From Rhizobiaceae bacterium (GTDB lineage Bacteria; Pseudomonadota; Alphaproteobacteria; Rhizobiales; Rhizobiaceae): DNA of 64,000 nt. The notes beneath the pieces were generated by a model. It was not told the DNA's origin, searched no databases, and saw nothing but the letters and a program-made list of their open reading frames with translations. The stretch lies in assembly GCA_023953845.1 (NCBI GenBank), contig JAMLJC010000001.1, positions 186,001 through 250,000 of the forward strand, given 5' to 3'. The translations under genes and the position numbers were made by a program. Shown here in pieces: positions 16,668 to 25,539 of this stretch; position 1 is the first letter of the stretch, and each line of letters opens with the position of its first letter.

Positions 16668-18503
16668 ATGATGCGACCCTCCACTGATCGCGCGCTGAAC
16701 AGTGCTCAAGCCATGGCCCCCGCTGTCGGCATTCTGCCGGAATGGAACCTCGCAGATCTCTATGCCTCGATGGACGCGCCGGAACTCGCAGCCGACATAG
16801 GGCGCGCGATCGAGATGGCCGCCGCGTTCGAGACGAGATGGCGCGGCAAGCTCTCGGCCGAGGCGGCAAAAGGCGCTGGCGGCGGACTCGGCCTCGCGGT
16901 CCGGGAATATGAGGCGCTGGAGGAATTGATGGGGCGGATCGCGTCCTATGCGGGCCTCGTCTATGCCGGCGACACCTCGGACCCGAAGAAGGCCAAGCTC
17001 TACGGCGACGTCAACCAGAAGATGACGGATGCCAGCGCGCATCTTCTTTTCTTCACGCTGGAGCTGAACGTGATCGACGACAATCTCGTCCTCGCCGCGC
17101 TCGACGCCGACCCGGCGTTCGGCCACTACCGGCCGTGGGTGCTCGATTTGCGCATGGACAAGCCCTACCAGCTCGAAGACCGCGTCGAGCAGCTCTTCCA
17201 TGAGAAATCGGTGACCGGACGGGGCGCGTGGAACCGCCTCTTCGACGAGACGATCAGCGACCTGCGCTTCGATCTCGGCGGCCAGCGGCTGACGCTGGAG
17301 CAGACCCTGCACAGGCTGCAGGAGGCCGATGGCGATGTCCGCAGGGAAGCGGCCGAGGCGCTTGCCCGTACCTTCAAGGACAATCTGCGCATCTTCACGC
17401 TCATCACCAACACGCTGGCGAAGGACAAGGAGATTTCCGATCGCTGGCGCGGCTTCGCCGACATTGCGGATTCGCGCCACCTCGCCAACCGCGTCGAGCG
17501 CGGCGTCGTCGACGCGCTGGCCAGCGCCGTCCGCGAGGCGTATCCGCGCCTTTCCCATCGCTACTATGCGATGAAGGCGCGCTGGCTCGGCATGGACGCG
17601 ATGAACCACTGGGATCGCAACGCGCCGCTGCCCGAGACGCCGCAAGCGCTGATCAGCTGGGACGATGCGAAGAACACCGTGCTCTCCGCCTACCAGAGCT
17701 TCTCGCCCGACATGGCCGAAATCGCCCGCGAGTTCTTCGACCGCCGCTGGATCGACGCGCCGGCGCGGCCGGGCAAGGCCCCGGGCGCCTTCGCCCATCC
17801 GACGGTCCCCTCCGTGCATCCCTACGTGCTCCTGAACTACATGGGCAAGCCGCGCGACGTCATGACGCTCGCCCACGAACTCGGGCACGGCGTGCACCAA
17901 GTGCTTGCCGCCGACCAGGGCGCGCTGATGGCTGCGACGCCTCTGACGCTCGCTGAAACCGCATCCGTCTTCGGCGAGATGCTGACTTTCCGCTCGCTGC
18001 TGGACCGCACCACCGACCGTCGCGAGCGCAAGGCCATGCTGGCGCAGAAGGTCGAGGACATGATCAACACGGTGGTCCGGCAGATCGCCTTCTACGAGTT
18101 CGAGCGCAAGGTCCATACCGAGCGCCGCAACGGCGAATTGACCGCAGACAAGCTCGGCGAATTCTGGCTGGAGGTGCAGTCGGAAAGCCTCGGGCCGGCA
18201 ATCAGGCTGCGCGAAGGCTACGAGACGTTCTGGACCTACATCCCGCACTTCATCCACTCGCCCTTCTACGTCTATGCCTATGCCTTCGGCGATTGCCTGG
18301 TGAACTCGCTCTATGCCGTCTACCAGAATGCCGAGAGCGGCTTTCAGGAGAAGTATTTCGACATGCTGCGGGCCGGCGGCACCAAGCATCATTCGGAACT
18401 GTTGAAGCCGTTCGGACTTGACGCCACCGATCCGGACTTCTGGAGCAAGGGGCTTTCGGTCATCTCCGGCCTCATCGACGAACTGGAAGCGCTGGACGCC
18501 TGA
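16668..18503 (+). CDS. pepF: M3 family oligoendopeptidase F
   Basis: A 611-residue zinc metallopeptidase of the M3B (PepF) family that degrades short peptides in the cytoplasm. The zinc site HELGH is at residues 403-407, and the third ligand Glu430 is in TLAETASVFGE. The N-terminal helical half (residues ~25-330) is typical of the closed-groove fold, and there is no signal peptide. Two adjacent ATG codons occur at the start, and either could be used. It is separated by 136 bases from the divergent sigma-54 regulator gene and by about 145 bases from pabB. A 700-codon open frame on the opposite strand is a composition artefact. Confidence 0.92.
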   Translation: MMRPSTDRALNSAQAMAPAVGILPEWNLADLYASMDAPELAADIGRAIEMAAAFETRWRGKLSAEAAKGAGGGLGLAVREYEALEELMGRIASYAGLVYAGDTSDPKKAKLYGDVNQKMTDASAHLLFFTLELNVIDDNLVLAALDADPAFGHYRPWVLDLRMDKPYQLEDRVEQLFHEKSVTGRGAWNRLFDETISDLRFDLGGQRLTLEQTLHRLQEADGDVRREAAEALARTFKDNLRIFTLITNTLAKDKEISDRWRGFADIADSRHLANRVERGVVDALASAVREAYPRLSHRYYAMKARWLGMDAMNHWDRNAPLPETPQALISWDDAKNTVLSAYQSFSPDMAEIAREFFDRRWIDAPARPGKAPGAFAHPTVPSVHPYVLLNYMGKPRDVMTLAHELGHGVHQVLAADQGALMAATPLTLAETASVFGEMLTFRSLLDRTTDRRERKAMLAQKVEDMINTVVRQIAFYEFERKVHTERRNGELTADKLGEFWLEVQSESLGPAIRLREGYETFWTYIPHFIHSPFYVYAYAFGDCLVNSLYAVYQNAESGFQEKYFDMLRAGGTKHHSELLKPFGLDATDPDFWSKGLSVISGLIDELEALDA

Positions 18504-18649
18504 TCCACGGGCGTTGCATTTGGGACCGAGCGGGTCGTTTCGCAGAAAACCGTTCCCGCTCGCTGGCGACATACATTACGGATGGAATGGACAAGCGGCT
18601 GTCGCGTCCCGGCAATTCCGCATCCGTGGCCAGGCTGCACTATGGTGCG

Positions 18650-19798
18650 ATGATCGATAGTCCTTCCATCCTCTTTCGCGACGATCTCGCCGGGCGGGAA
18701 CTGCTGTTCCGGAAGCCGTTCGAAATGCTCGTTGCCGACACGTCGGAAGATTTCTTCGCCGCCCTTCGTGCTGCCGAAGCCGCCCGCGCGGCGGGAAAAT
18801 GGCTGGCCGGCTATCTCTCCTACGAGGCGGGATTCCTGTTCGAGCCCAAGCTCGCTGCCATGATACCCGGGGGAAGGCGCGTGCCGTTTCTCTGCCTAGG
18901 CGTTTTCGACCAGCCGTCCGAAGCACCGCTGCCTTATGAGGCTGCACCGGCCACCAACGGTCCCATCTTCGACGCGAGGGCGCGCTGGTCGGCCACCGAT
19001 TATGCGGAACGCTTCGAGAAACTGCACCGCCACATCCGCCTCGGCGACTGCTACCAGGGCAACCTCACCTTTCCGGTCGACGCGGCTTGGTCGGGCGATC
19101 CTTTTGCCGCCTTCAACGCCCTGACCGAACGCCAACCTGTGAAATATGGCGCGCTGGCCGCACTCGGCGGCCCGATCGTGCTCTCGCGTTCGCCGGAGCT
19201 TTTTTTCCAGGTCGACCGCGAAGGCTGGATCGAAACCCACCCCATGAAGGGCACCGTCGCGCGTGGGACCGACCCGGCGGACGACGTGCGCCGGAAGGAA
19301 TTTCTGCGCAACGATCCCAAGAACCAGGCGGAAAACCGCATGATCGTCGACCTGCTGCGCAACGACATATCGCGCATCAGCGAGGTCGGCACGCTCTCCG
19401 TGCCGGAACTCTTTCGCATCGAGACCTATCCGACGGTCCACCAGATGGTCAGCACCGTCCGCGCGAAGCTTGCTCCCGGCGCGTCGATCGTCGACATCTT
19501 CGCGGCGCTGTTTCCCTGCGGCTCGGTCACCGGCGCGCCGAAGATGCGCGCGATGGAGATCCTGCGGCAACTTGAAGACGCCCCGCGCGACGCCTATTGC
19601 GGCGCCATCGGCTGGATCGCGCCCGGCGGCCCGATGCGTTTTTCGGTGGCCATCCGCACGATAACGCTCTTTCCGGACGGGGAAGCCGTCTACAATGTCG
19701 GCGGCGGCGTGGTCTTCGATTCCACCGCCGAGGAGGAATATGCCGAATGCCTGCTGAAGGCGCGTTTCGCGACGGGCAGCCCGCCAGCTTCGACCTGA
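18650..19798 (+). CDS. pabB: aminodeoxychorismate synthase component I
   Basis: A 382-residue chorismate-utilising enzyme that aminates chorismate to 4-amino-4-deoxychorismate for p-aminobenzoate and folate. The HPMKGTVARG motif corresponds to PIKGT of PabB, in which the Lys attacks the substrate and separates PabB from TrpE. Also seen: LSRSPELFF, NRMIVDLLRND, FPCGSVTGAPK and GAIGWI. It lacks the long N-terminal extension of TrpE. The start at 18650 (MIDSPSILFRDD) suits the family. Its 3' end overlaps the next gene by 52 bases, which couples its translation to PabC. The amidotransferase partner PabA is not in the window. Confidence 0.9.
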   Translation: MIDSPSILFRDDLAGRELLFRKPFEMLVADTSEDFFAALRAAEAARAAGKWLAGYLSYEAGFLFEPKLAAMIPGGRRVPFLCLGVFDQPSEAPLPYEAAPATNGPIFDARARWSATDYAERFEKLHRHIRLGDCYQGNLTFPVDAAWSGDPFAAFNALTERQPVKYGALAALGGPIVLSRSPELFFQVDREGWIETHPMKGTVARGTDPADDVRRKEFLRNDPKNQAENRMIVDLLRNDISRISEVGTLSVPELFRIETYPTVHQMVSTVRAKLAPGASIVDIFAALFPCGSVTGAPKMRAMEILRQLEDAPRDAYCGAIGWIAPGGPMRFSVAIRTITLFPDGEAVYNVGGGVVFDSTAEEEYAECLLKARFATGSPPAST

Positions 19799-20406
19799 TC
19801 GAGACGCTGCGCTGGGAGCCTGCGAATGGCTTCGTGCGGCTGGAGCGGCATCTCGCGCGGCTCTATAACTCGGCAGCCGAGCTCGGCTTTGCCTGCGATC
19901 CCGAACGCGTGGGAACGGTCCTCGCTCACGCCGTAGGCGGCAGCGATCCCTTGCGCGTCCGGCTCGTTCTGGCTCGCAACGGCGAAGTCGACGTCGCCGC
20001 CCAGCCCTGCGAGCCGTTGCCGGCGGACAGGATATGGACGCTGCGCATTGCCCGCCAACGTCTGGACTCAACCGACACGCTGCTGCGCCACAAGACCACG
20101 CGCCGGCACGCCTATACGCACGCACGCGCCGAATATCTCGTTCAGCAGGCGGACGAAGTGCTTCTCCTCAACGAGCGCGGCGAAGTCTGCGAGGGCACCA
20201 TCACCACGCTCTTCGCCGACCTCGGGGACGGCGAACTGTCGACGCCCCGCCTCGATTGCGGTTTGCTGGCGGGCGTTTTGCGCGCGGAATTGCTGGAAAA
20301 GGGACAAGCGCGCGAAGCCGTCATGACCCTGCCCGAACTTCGTGCGGCGCGAAGCATCTATGTCGGCAATTCGCTGCGCGGCCTGATACCGGCGCGGCTT
20401 GCCTGA
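19747..20406 (+). CDS. pabC: aminotransferase class IV, 4-amino-4-deoxychorismate lyase-like
   Basis: A 219-residue fold-type IV PLP enzyme. The N-terminus FDLIETLRWEP...RLERHL is typical, the PLP lysine lies in LRHKTTRR, and the C-terminal EVCEGTITTLF and GLLAGVLRAELL blocks are present. In this context it should split 4-amino-4-deoxychorismate to p-aminobenzoate and pyruvate. The ATG at 19747 lies inside the end of pabB, giving a 52-base overlap and an out-of-frame reinitiation arrangement. Small size is normal for the pabB-linked alphaproteobacterial form. Assignment as PabC rather than a D-amino-acid or branched-chain transaminase rests on the neighbour. Confidence 0.82.
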   Translation: MPAEGAFRDGQPASFDLIETLRWEPANGFVRLERHLARLYNSAAELGFACDPERVGTVLAHAVGGSDPLRVRLVLARNGEVDVAAQPCEPLPADRIWTLRIARQRLDSTDTLLRHKTTRRHAYTHARAEYLVQQADEVLLLNERGEVCEGTITTLFADLGDGELSTPRLDCGLLAGVLRAELLEKGQAREAVMTLPELRAARSIYVGNSLRGLIPARLA

Positions 20407-20417
20407 ACGCGGCTGTA

Positions 20418-20462
20418 TTGACCGGATGAACACAGGAGAATACAATGTGTTCGCTTGTGTTC
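20418..20462 (+). promoter_or_regulatory. TA-operon promoter with overlapping inverted-repeat operator
   Basis: The -35 TTGACC (20418-20423) and -10 TACAAT (20441-20446) are separated by exactly 17 bases. The repeat GAACACA (20428-20434) is inverted as TGTGTTC at 20446-20452, and a second TGTGTTC follows at 20456-20462. The repeats overlap the spacer, the -10 edge and the start site, as expected for autorepression by a ribbon-helix-helix antitoxin, whose start codon is at 20490. Confidence 0.7.
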
Positions 20463-20489
20463 GGAAGTCGCGTTCAGAGGATCAGACCC

Positions 20490-20780
20490 ATGGCTGCCAG
20501 CGAGACGTTTTCTGTCCGACTGTCCCCCGAGACCAAGCGCGAGCTGGAAGAATATGCGCGCCAGACGCGCCGCTCCAGCGCCTTCATCGTCAAGGAAGCG
20601 GTCGAGGCCCATCTGGCCGAGCGGCGCGCCTATCTCGCCGCGATCGATGAAGCGATCAAGGAAGCGGATGAAGGCGTTTTTGTCTCCGGTGAAGCAGTGA
20701 TGAAGTGGCTGCACTCCTGGGGCACCGATGACGAGCTTCCAATGCCCGAGCCTGATATTTTTCCTGCGGGCCGGAATTGA
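20490..20780 (+). CDS. ribbon-helix-helix (CopG/ParD-like) antitoxin
   Basis: A 96-residue protein. Residues 1-45 form a ribbon-helix-helix domain (ETFSVRLSPETKRELEEYAR, then RSSAFIVKEAVEAHL) that would dimerise and bind the inverted repeats in its own promoter. The C-terminal part (IDEAIKEADEGVFVSGEAVMKWLHSW) is the flexible toxin-binding tail seen in ParD/RelB-type antitoxins. The last codons overlap the toxin start by 4 bases (TTGA), so both are translated as a pair. The start at 20490 (MAASETFSVRL) gives the normal RHH N-terminus. Its place directly after pabC with its own promoter suggests an inserted module. Confidence 0.85.
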   Translation: MAASETFSVRLSPETKRELEEYARQTRRSSAFIVKEAVEAHLAERRAYLAAIDEAIKEADEGVFVSGEAVMKWLHSWGTDDELPMPEPDIFPAGRN

Positions 20781-21067
20781 AACTCAAAATCCTTCCGAGA
20801 GCGGTTCGTGATCTGGCCGATATCCACACATATATCCGGGCCGAAAATCCCGGTGCCGCCAATTCGGTAGCGCTCCGTATCGGCAAGTCCTTCGATCTCA
20901 TCACGGCAAAACCGGAAATCGGCCGCCCTGCGCAGCACGCGAGAATCAGGGAGTGGTCAGTTCCGGGTCTGCCGTACCTCATTCCCTATCGCGTGCGTGG
21001 CGATACGGTTGAAGTGCTCAGGGTCTTCCATACCAGCCGCGAGCGCCCTCCCAGGTGGATCGGATGA
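20777..21067 (+). CDS. RelE/ParE family toxin
   Basis: A 96-residue basic protein with the RelE/ParE fold pattern. It reads LKILPRAVRDLADIHTYI at the N-terminus, central GRPAQHARIREWSVPGLPYLIPYRV, and the C-terminal VEVLRVFHTSRERP, which matches the LRVLHGxR-type end of ParE/RelE toxins. ParE members inhibit gyrase and RelE members cleave mRNA at the ribosome; which applies here cannot be told. It starts with a TTG that overlaps the antitoxin stop (TTGA). Its own stop overlaps the ATG of the downstream DUF3445 gene (ATGA at 21064-21067), an unusual coupling of a toxin to a metabolic gene. Confidence 0.85.
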   Translation: MKLKILPRAVRDLADIHTYIRAENPGAANSVALRIGKSFDLITAKPEIGRPAQHARIREWSVPGLPYLIPYRVRGDTVEVLRVFHTSRERPPRWIG

Positions 21068-21981
21068 CCCTCCCCGCCTACACGCCCTATGACGGCTCGG
21101 CAAAACTCTTCACCATCGGGCTGAAGCCGCTCGATCTCGCCGACTGGATCGAGATCGACGACACCTATGACGAGCAGATGCGCGAGAAGCGCCGGCTCTT
21201 CGCCACCGTCCGCGACGACGTCCTTGTCGAGGAGCCGGACACGGTCGAGGCGCAGCGCGAGGTGCTGGCGCTGATCCGAGAGCATGTCTGCGCGACGTTT
21301 CCGGAGCGCTTTCGCCAGACGTGCAAGGGCATCGCGATTGCCGGGCATCCAGCCCTCGACAATGCGCGGCTTCAAAGCCTGTCGCCGCTTCATGCCGCCT
21401 CGCTGCTGGTGCAAGAGGACCTGATCCTGATGCGCCGCAGCGAAGACGGCTGGCGGCTCGTCGCCGGCTCTCTGTGCTTTCCATCCTCATGGATCTTGCG
21501 GGAGAAATTCGGGCGCGCTCTGCAGGACATCCACACGCCGGTGCCAAACTTCGGGCGCGGCACGCGCAACGCCGATCTCATCCAGCGCATGTTCGACAAT
21601 CTGAAGGTGGAGCAGCCCGTCCAGCGCCTCAACTGGTCGCTGCAGGCGCGGCGCGAGCTCTACTACCCGCTCTCCGACCTCCAGCGGAATGCCCGCGCCA
21701 ATCAGCGCCCGTCGAAATTCGACGATCTCGTCGCGGTTGCGCGCGGCTTCGTGCGCGTCGAGCGGCAGACGCTGCGGAAGCTGCCGCGATCCGGGGACAT
21801 CCTTTTCACCATCCGCATCTATCTGGACCCGCTGGATTTCCTCCTCCGGCATCCCGACGGCGGAGCCATCGCCGCGTCGTTCGCGAGCCAGCTCACCGCG
21901 CTGGACACCGCCCAGCTCGATTACAAGGGCCTGACGGCCGACCGCGACAGGCTCGTGGAGTTTCTGGCGACGGTCGTCTGA
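21064..21981 (+). CDS. DUF3445 (HODM alpha-subunit-like) heme-dependent oxidative N-demethylase
   Basis: A 305-residue protein of the DUF3445/HODM_asu-like family. Members are the heme-containing alpha subunit of dimethylamine monooxygenase (DmmD), which demethylates secondary methylamines with O2. Seen here: LKPLDLADWIEIDDTYDEQMREKR at the N-terminus (as a pattern), SLLVQEDLILMRR, SLCFPSSW, EKFGRALQDIHTPVP, and the RVERQTLRKLPRSGDILFTIR block. The partner subunits DmmA, B and C are absent nearby. The start at 21064 is chosen because its ATG overlaps the toxin stop by 4 bases; another in-frame ATG lies 9 bases upstream. Co-transcription with the TA pair and the pab genes is likely. Substrate is inferred. 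Confidence 0.8.
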   Translation: MTLPAYTPYDGSAKLFTIGLKPLDLADWIEIDDTYDEQMREKRRLFATVRDDVLVEEPDTVEAQREVLALIREHVCATFPERFRQTCKGIAIAGHPALDNARLQSLSPLHAASLLVQEDLILMRRSEDGWRLVAGSLCFPSSWILREKFGRALQDIHTPVPNFGRGTRNADLIQRMFDNLKVEQPVQRLNWSLQARRELYYPLSDLQRNARANQRPSKFDDLVAVARGFVRVERQTLRKLPRSGDILFTIRIYLDPLDFLLRHPDGGAIAASFASQLTALDTAQLDYKGLTADRDRLVEFLATVV

Positions 21982-22111
21982 CCTGACACGGCCTCACCCG
22001 GGCCGCGCCGCCCCTGTGCCAGCGCTTCTTTCTTTATTATGACAGTGATCTATGGTTAGGGCGCGGGGCGCATCCAGTCAGAAGGCGAAATCTTGAAGGA
22101 GTCTGCAAAGA

Positions 22112-23557
22112 ATGGCGAATGAAAAGTGGCCGGTTTACGGAGAAATCACCGGACCCATCGTGATGATCGGTTTTGGTTCCATCGGCCGCGGCACCCTGCC
22201 GCTCATCGAACGCCACTTCAAATTCGACAAGACGCGCATGGTCGTCATCGACCCGCGCGATACGGACAGGAAGCTTCTGGACGAGCGCGACATCAAATTC
22301 ATCCAGGATGCGGTGACGAAGAAGAACTACAAGAAGCTGCTGACCCCGCTGCTGACCGAAGGCGCCGGCCAGGGCTTCTGCGTGAACCTTTCGGTGGACA
22401 CGTCCTCGCTGGAGCTGATGAAGCTCTGCCGCAAGCTGGGCGTTCTCTATATCGACACCGTCGTGGAACCGTGGCTCGGCTTCTATTTCGACAATGAGGC
22501 TGGAAACGCGGCGCGCACAAACTATGCGCTGAGGCAAACGGTGGTGGAGGAGAAGGAGAAGCATCCCGGCGGCACCACGGCCGTTTCCTGCTCCGGCGCC
22601 AATCCGGGCATGGTGTCCTGGCTCGTGAAGCAGGCGCTCGTCAATCTCGCCAGCGACCTCAGGATCGAGTTCGACGAGCCCGCGACGGAAGACCGCGCCG
22701 GCTGGGCAAAGCTGATGAAAAGGGTCGGCGTCAAGGGCATCCACATCGCGGAACGCGACACGCAGCGCTCGAAGAAGCCCAAGCCGATGAACGTGTTCTG
22801 GAACACATGGTCGGTCGAGGGCTTCATTTCCGAAGGTTTGCAGCCCGCCGAACTGGGCTGGGGCACGCACGAAAAGTGGATGCCGAAGAACGCGAAGAAG
22901 CAGAAGCACGGCTCGAAGGCCGCGATCTATCTGGAGCAGCCCGGCGCCAACACGCGCGTGCGCACCTGGTGCCCGACGCCCGGTCCGCAATACGGCTTCC
23001 TCGTCACCCACAACGAGGCGATCTCGATCGCCGACTTCTTCACCGTGCGCGACAGGAAGGGCAAGGTCACCTACCGGCCGACCTGCCACTACGCCTACCA
23101 TCCCTGCAACGACGCCGTCCTTTCGATGCATGAGATGTTCGGCGCAGGCGGCAGGCCCCAGCCTGTCCACCATGTCCTCGACGAGAACGAGCTCGTTGAC
23201 GGTATCGACGAGCTCGGCGTCCTGCTCTATGGCCACGACAACAACGCCTACTGGTACGGCTCGCAGCTTTCGCTGGAGGAGGCGCGCAAGCTGGCGCCAT
23301 ACCAGAACGCGACCGGCCTGCAGGTCACGTCGTCGGTTCTCGCCGGCATGGTCTGGGCGCTGGAGAACCCGAGGGCGGGCATCGTCGAGGCCGACGAGAT
23401 GGACTATCGCCGATGCCTCGAAGTCCAGTCGCCGTATCTCGGCCCGGTCAAGGGCTACTATACGGACTGGACGCCGCTGGAAGGACGGCCCGGGCTGTTT
23501 CCGGAAGACATCGACGAAAACGACCCCTGGCAGTTCCGCAACATACTGGTGAGATAA
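22112..23557 (+). CDS. hss: homospermidine synthase
   Basis: A 481-residue NAD-dependent enzyme that condenses two putrescines (or putrescine and spermidine) to sym-homospermidine, the characteristic polyamine of many alphaproteobacteria. The Rossmann segment IVMIGFGSIGRGTLP is at residues 16-30. Further family blocks are DTVVEPWLGFYF, SCSGANPGMVSWLVK and NVFWNTWSVEGFISEGLQP-type core (about residues 228-247), and YGHDNNAYWYGSQLS. AAGGAG lies 11 bases before the ATG. The gene stands alone with about 130 bases on its 5' side. Length and motif content match bacterial HSS closely. Confidence 0.95.
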   Translation: MANEKWPVYGEITGPIVMIGFGSIGRGTLPLIERHFKFDKTRMVVIDPRDTDRKLLDERDIKFIQDAVTKKNYKKLLTPLLTEGAGQGFCVNLSVDTSSLELMKLCRKLGVLYIDTVVEPWLGFYFDNEAGNAARTNYALRQTVVEEKEKHPGGTTAVSCSGANPGMVSWLVKQALVNLASDLRIEFDEPATEDRAGWAKLMKRVGVKGIHIAERDTQRSKKPKPMNVFWNTWSVEGFISEGLQPAELGWGTHEKWMPKNAKKQKHGSKAAIYLEQPGANTRVRTWCPTPGPQYGFLVTHNEAISIADFFTVRDRKGKVTYRPTCHYAYHPCNDAVLSMHEMFGAGGRPQPVHHVLDENELVDGIDELGVLLYGHDNNAYWYGSQLSLEEARKLAPYQNATGLQVTSSVLAGMVWALENPRAGIVEADEMDYRRCLEVQSPYLGPVKGYYTDWTPLEGRPGLFPEDIDENDPWQFRNILVR

Positions 23558-23660
23558 TCCCGCCGCATCCGTCATCGGAGCGTGTGCGCCTTGCATTCGT
23601 CGCGAATATTCGCAATGACGGACCAAGAGCCACGGCTCCGATGCGGAGAGGACTGACGAT

Positions 23661-24050
23661 ATGACCAAGCGCGCGATTCTCTACGCGGGCGCATTCATCC
23701 TGACGACGGGGCTGCTTTCGGCCTGCACCAGCACGTCCGATAGCGGCGGCGGGCGCCCGCCGGTCGGCGCTCCCGCCCAAACCGGCGTCGACGGTGACTG
23801 GGTCGGTACGGACGGCGTCGCGGTGTCGACGCTGCGTGGCGGGCAATTCTCGTCGCGATCGCTGGCGACAGGCGAGACGCTGACCAACGGCACTTACGTC
23901 GCGCGCGACCAGCGCACCATCGATCTCGATTTCTTCTCGGTGCGCACCAACCAGAACACGAAGGCGACCTGCATTCTGGTGGACGTCAACCAGATGAACT
24001 GCACGCTCGCTACCGGCACCCAGTTCGTGCTGACGCGCAAGCTCGCCTGA
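23661..24050 (+). CDS. Omp10-like outer membrane lipoprotein
   Basis: A 129-residue lipoprotein. The signal peptide ends in the lipobox LLSAC with the lipidated Cys at residue 22. A Ser/Gly/Pro linker follows, then a small beta-rich domain beginning GVDGDWVGTDGVAVSTLRGG and ending CTLATGTQFVLTRK. The order of elements (G-x-W-x-x-x-x-G, one mid-domain Cys, C-T then F-x-L-T-R) resembles Brucella Omp10 and rhizobial homologues of the protease-inhibitor-like lipoprotein group. It would be anchored in the outer membrane. Monocistronic, between hss and the PaaK-like gene. The Omp10 link is by memory of the pattern, not by search. Confidence 0.7.
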   Translation: MTKRAILYAGAFILTTGLLSACTSTSDSGGGRPPVGAPAQTGVDGDWVGTDGVAVSTLRGGQFSSRSLATGETLTNGTYVARDQRTIDLDFFSVRTNQNTKATCILVDVNQMNCTLATGTQFVLTRKLA

Positions 24051-24144
24051 GACGAAAGTCGGCCATCCGCGAGGCGAGCTTGCGGCTTGCACCCTGCGCC
24101 GGTTCGTTGCGATAACCATTCCCCACGGGATGGAGACCTCGCCG

Positions 24145-25395
24145 ATGGCCTATTTCGACGCGCTGGAAATCAGGTCGGAGGATGAACGCGAACGGGCTCT
24201 GTTAACGGCCTTGCCGGGCTTCCTGGCCAAAGCCGTGGCCCATGCGCCGGGGCTCGCCCGCTGGCTGGACGGCGTGGATCCCGCCGGAATCGCCGACCGC
24301 GCCGCGCTCGCCAGCATCCCGGTCCTGCGCAAGTCCGACCTGATGGAGATGCAGGCGGCGGAACCGCCTTTTGGCGGCTTCGCCAACGCTGCCTTCCTGA
24401 ATGGCAGCCGCATCTTTCTGTCGCCGGGTCCGATCTGGGAACCGCAGGGTCCCGGCCCCGATCCATGGCAGGCCGCGCGCGCCTTCTTCGCGAGCGGCGC
24501 GCGGCCGGGCGATCTCGTCCACAACGCCTTCGCCTATCACATGACGCCGGGCGGCTTCATTCTGGATTACGGCGCGCGCGCCCTCGGCTGCACCGTATTC
24601 GCGGCCGGCGTCGGCAACACCGAAATGCAGGTCGATGCCGCAGCGGCGCTGAAGCCGCGCATCTATGCAGGCACGCCGGACTTCCTCAAGGTGCTGCTCG
24701 ACAAGGCGGCCGAGATCGGCCGGGACCTTTCCTCGATCAGGCTCGGGCTCGTCTCCGGCGGAGCGCTTTTCCCGTCCATGCGCGCCGAATATCGCGCGCG
24801 CGGCGTCGACGTCCTCCAATGCTACGCCACGGCCGAGTTCGGCGTCATCGCCTACGAAAGCGCCGCGGACGACGGCACGCCGCATCCGGGCATGATCGTC
24901 AACGAAAACCTCATCCTCGAGATCGTCCGGCCCGGCACCGACGATCCCGTGCCGGACGGCGAGGTCGGCGAAGTCGTCGTCACCGGCTTCAACGAGGCCT
25001 ATCCGCTGGTGCGGCTGGGCACGGGCGACCTGTCCGCGATCCTGCCGGGACAATCGCCCTGCGGCCGCACCAACCGCCGCATCCGGGGCTGGCTGGGGCG
25101 GGCGGACCAGCGCACAAAGATCAAGGGCATGTTCGTCGATCCGAAACAGGTCGCCGAGATCGTCAGGCGCCATCCCGAGATCGGCAGGGCGCGTCTCGTG
25201 GTCACGCGGCAGGCGGATCAGGACGTCATGACGCTCAACGTCGAGACGAAACGGGAGGCGGCGATCGATGCGCAAGCCATCGCGTCGACGCTGCGCGAGG
25301 TCACCAAGCTTGGCGGCAGCGTCGCCGTGGCGGCCCCCGGAGAACTGCCCAACGACGGCAAGATCGTTGCCGATGAGCGCGACTATACGCGCTGA
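24145..25395 (+). CDS. phenylacetate-CoA ligase (PaaK)-like adenylate-forming enzyme
   Basis: A 416-residue member of the PaaK-like branch of the ANL superfamily, which activates an aryl acid as AMP ester and then CoA thioester. Seen: MAYFDALEIRSEDERE at the start, YHMTPGGFILDYGARALG, the A5-like YATAEFGVIAYES, GEVGEVVVTGF, RLGTGDLSAIL, and the hinge/C-terminal GWLGRADQRTKIKGMFVDP. The classic Ser/Thr/Gly P-loop (TSGTTG) is not evident, as in some atypical paralogues that carry LSPGPIWEPQG in its place. An upstream in-frame ATG exists at 24130; 24145 is preferred because GGAGA sits 8 bases ahead. No other phenylacetate genes are nearby, so the substrate is uncertain. Confidence 0.8.
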   Translation: MAYFDALEIRSEDERERALLTALPGFLAKAVAHAPGLARWLDGVDPAGIADRAALASIPVLRKSDLMEMQAAEPPFGGFANAAFLNGSRIFLSPGPIWEPQGPGPDPWQAARAFFASGARPGDLVHNAFAYHMTPGGFILDYGARALGCTVFAAGVGNTEMQVDAAAALKPRIYAGTPDFLKVLLDKAAEIGRDLSSIRLGLVSGGALFPSMRAEYRARGVDVLQCYATAEFGVIAYESAADDGTPHPGMIVNENLILEIVRPGTDDPVPDGEVGEVVVTGFNEAYPLVRLGTGDLSAILPGQSPCGRTNRRIRGWLGRADQRTKIKGMFVDPKQVAEIVRRHPEIGRARLVVTRQADQDVMTLNVETKREAAIDAQAIASTLREVTKLGGSVAVAAPGELPNDGKIVADERDYTR

Positions 25396-25539
25396 TCGGT
25401 TGCCCGCCCGACCCTGCCGCGAATCCGCTTGCATCGGCCGAGAGCGGGTGTGAGATTGTTGGAAAGAAAGCTGTCGCACGCCGGTCAGGGAGTGCGTCTA
25501 AAGCTCTTGCCTGCAGTGGAATCACAGGGAGTACGATCG

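Noticed and set aside
18528..18561. GAGCGGG/CCCGCTC stem after pepF as a terminator
   Set aside because: The loop is 20 bases and no T-run follows, so support is too weak.
16449..18572. A 707-codon open frame antisense to pepF
   Set aside because: It covers a well-supported M3 peptidase gene whose HELGH site and family blocks are intact. The antisense product is Arg/His/Val-rich with no fold signature, the usual by-product of high-G+C codon bias.
24202..25479. A 425-codon frame antisense to the PaaK-like gene
   Set aside because: Same artefact. The sense gene has clear adenylate-enzyme motifs and a good ribosome site.
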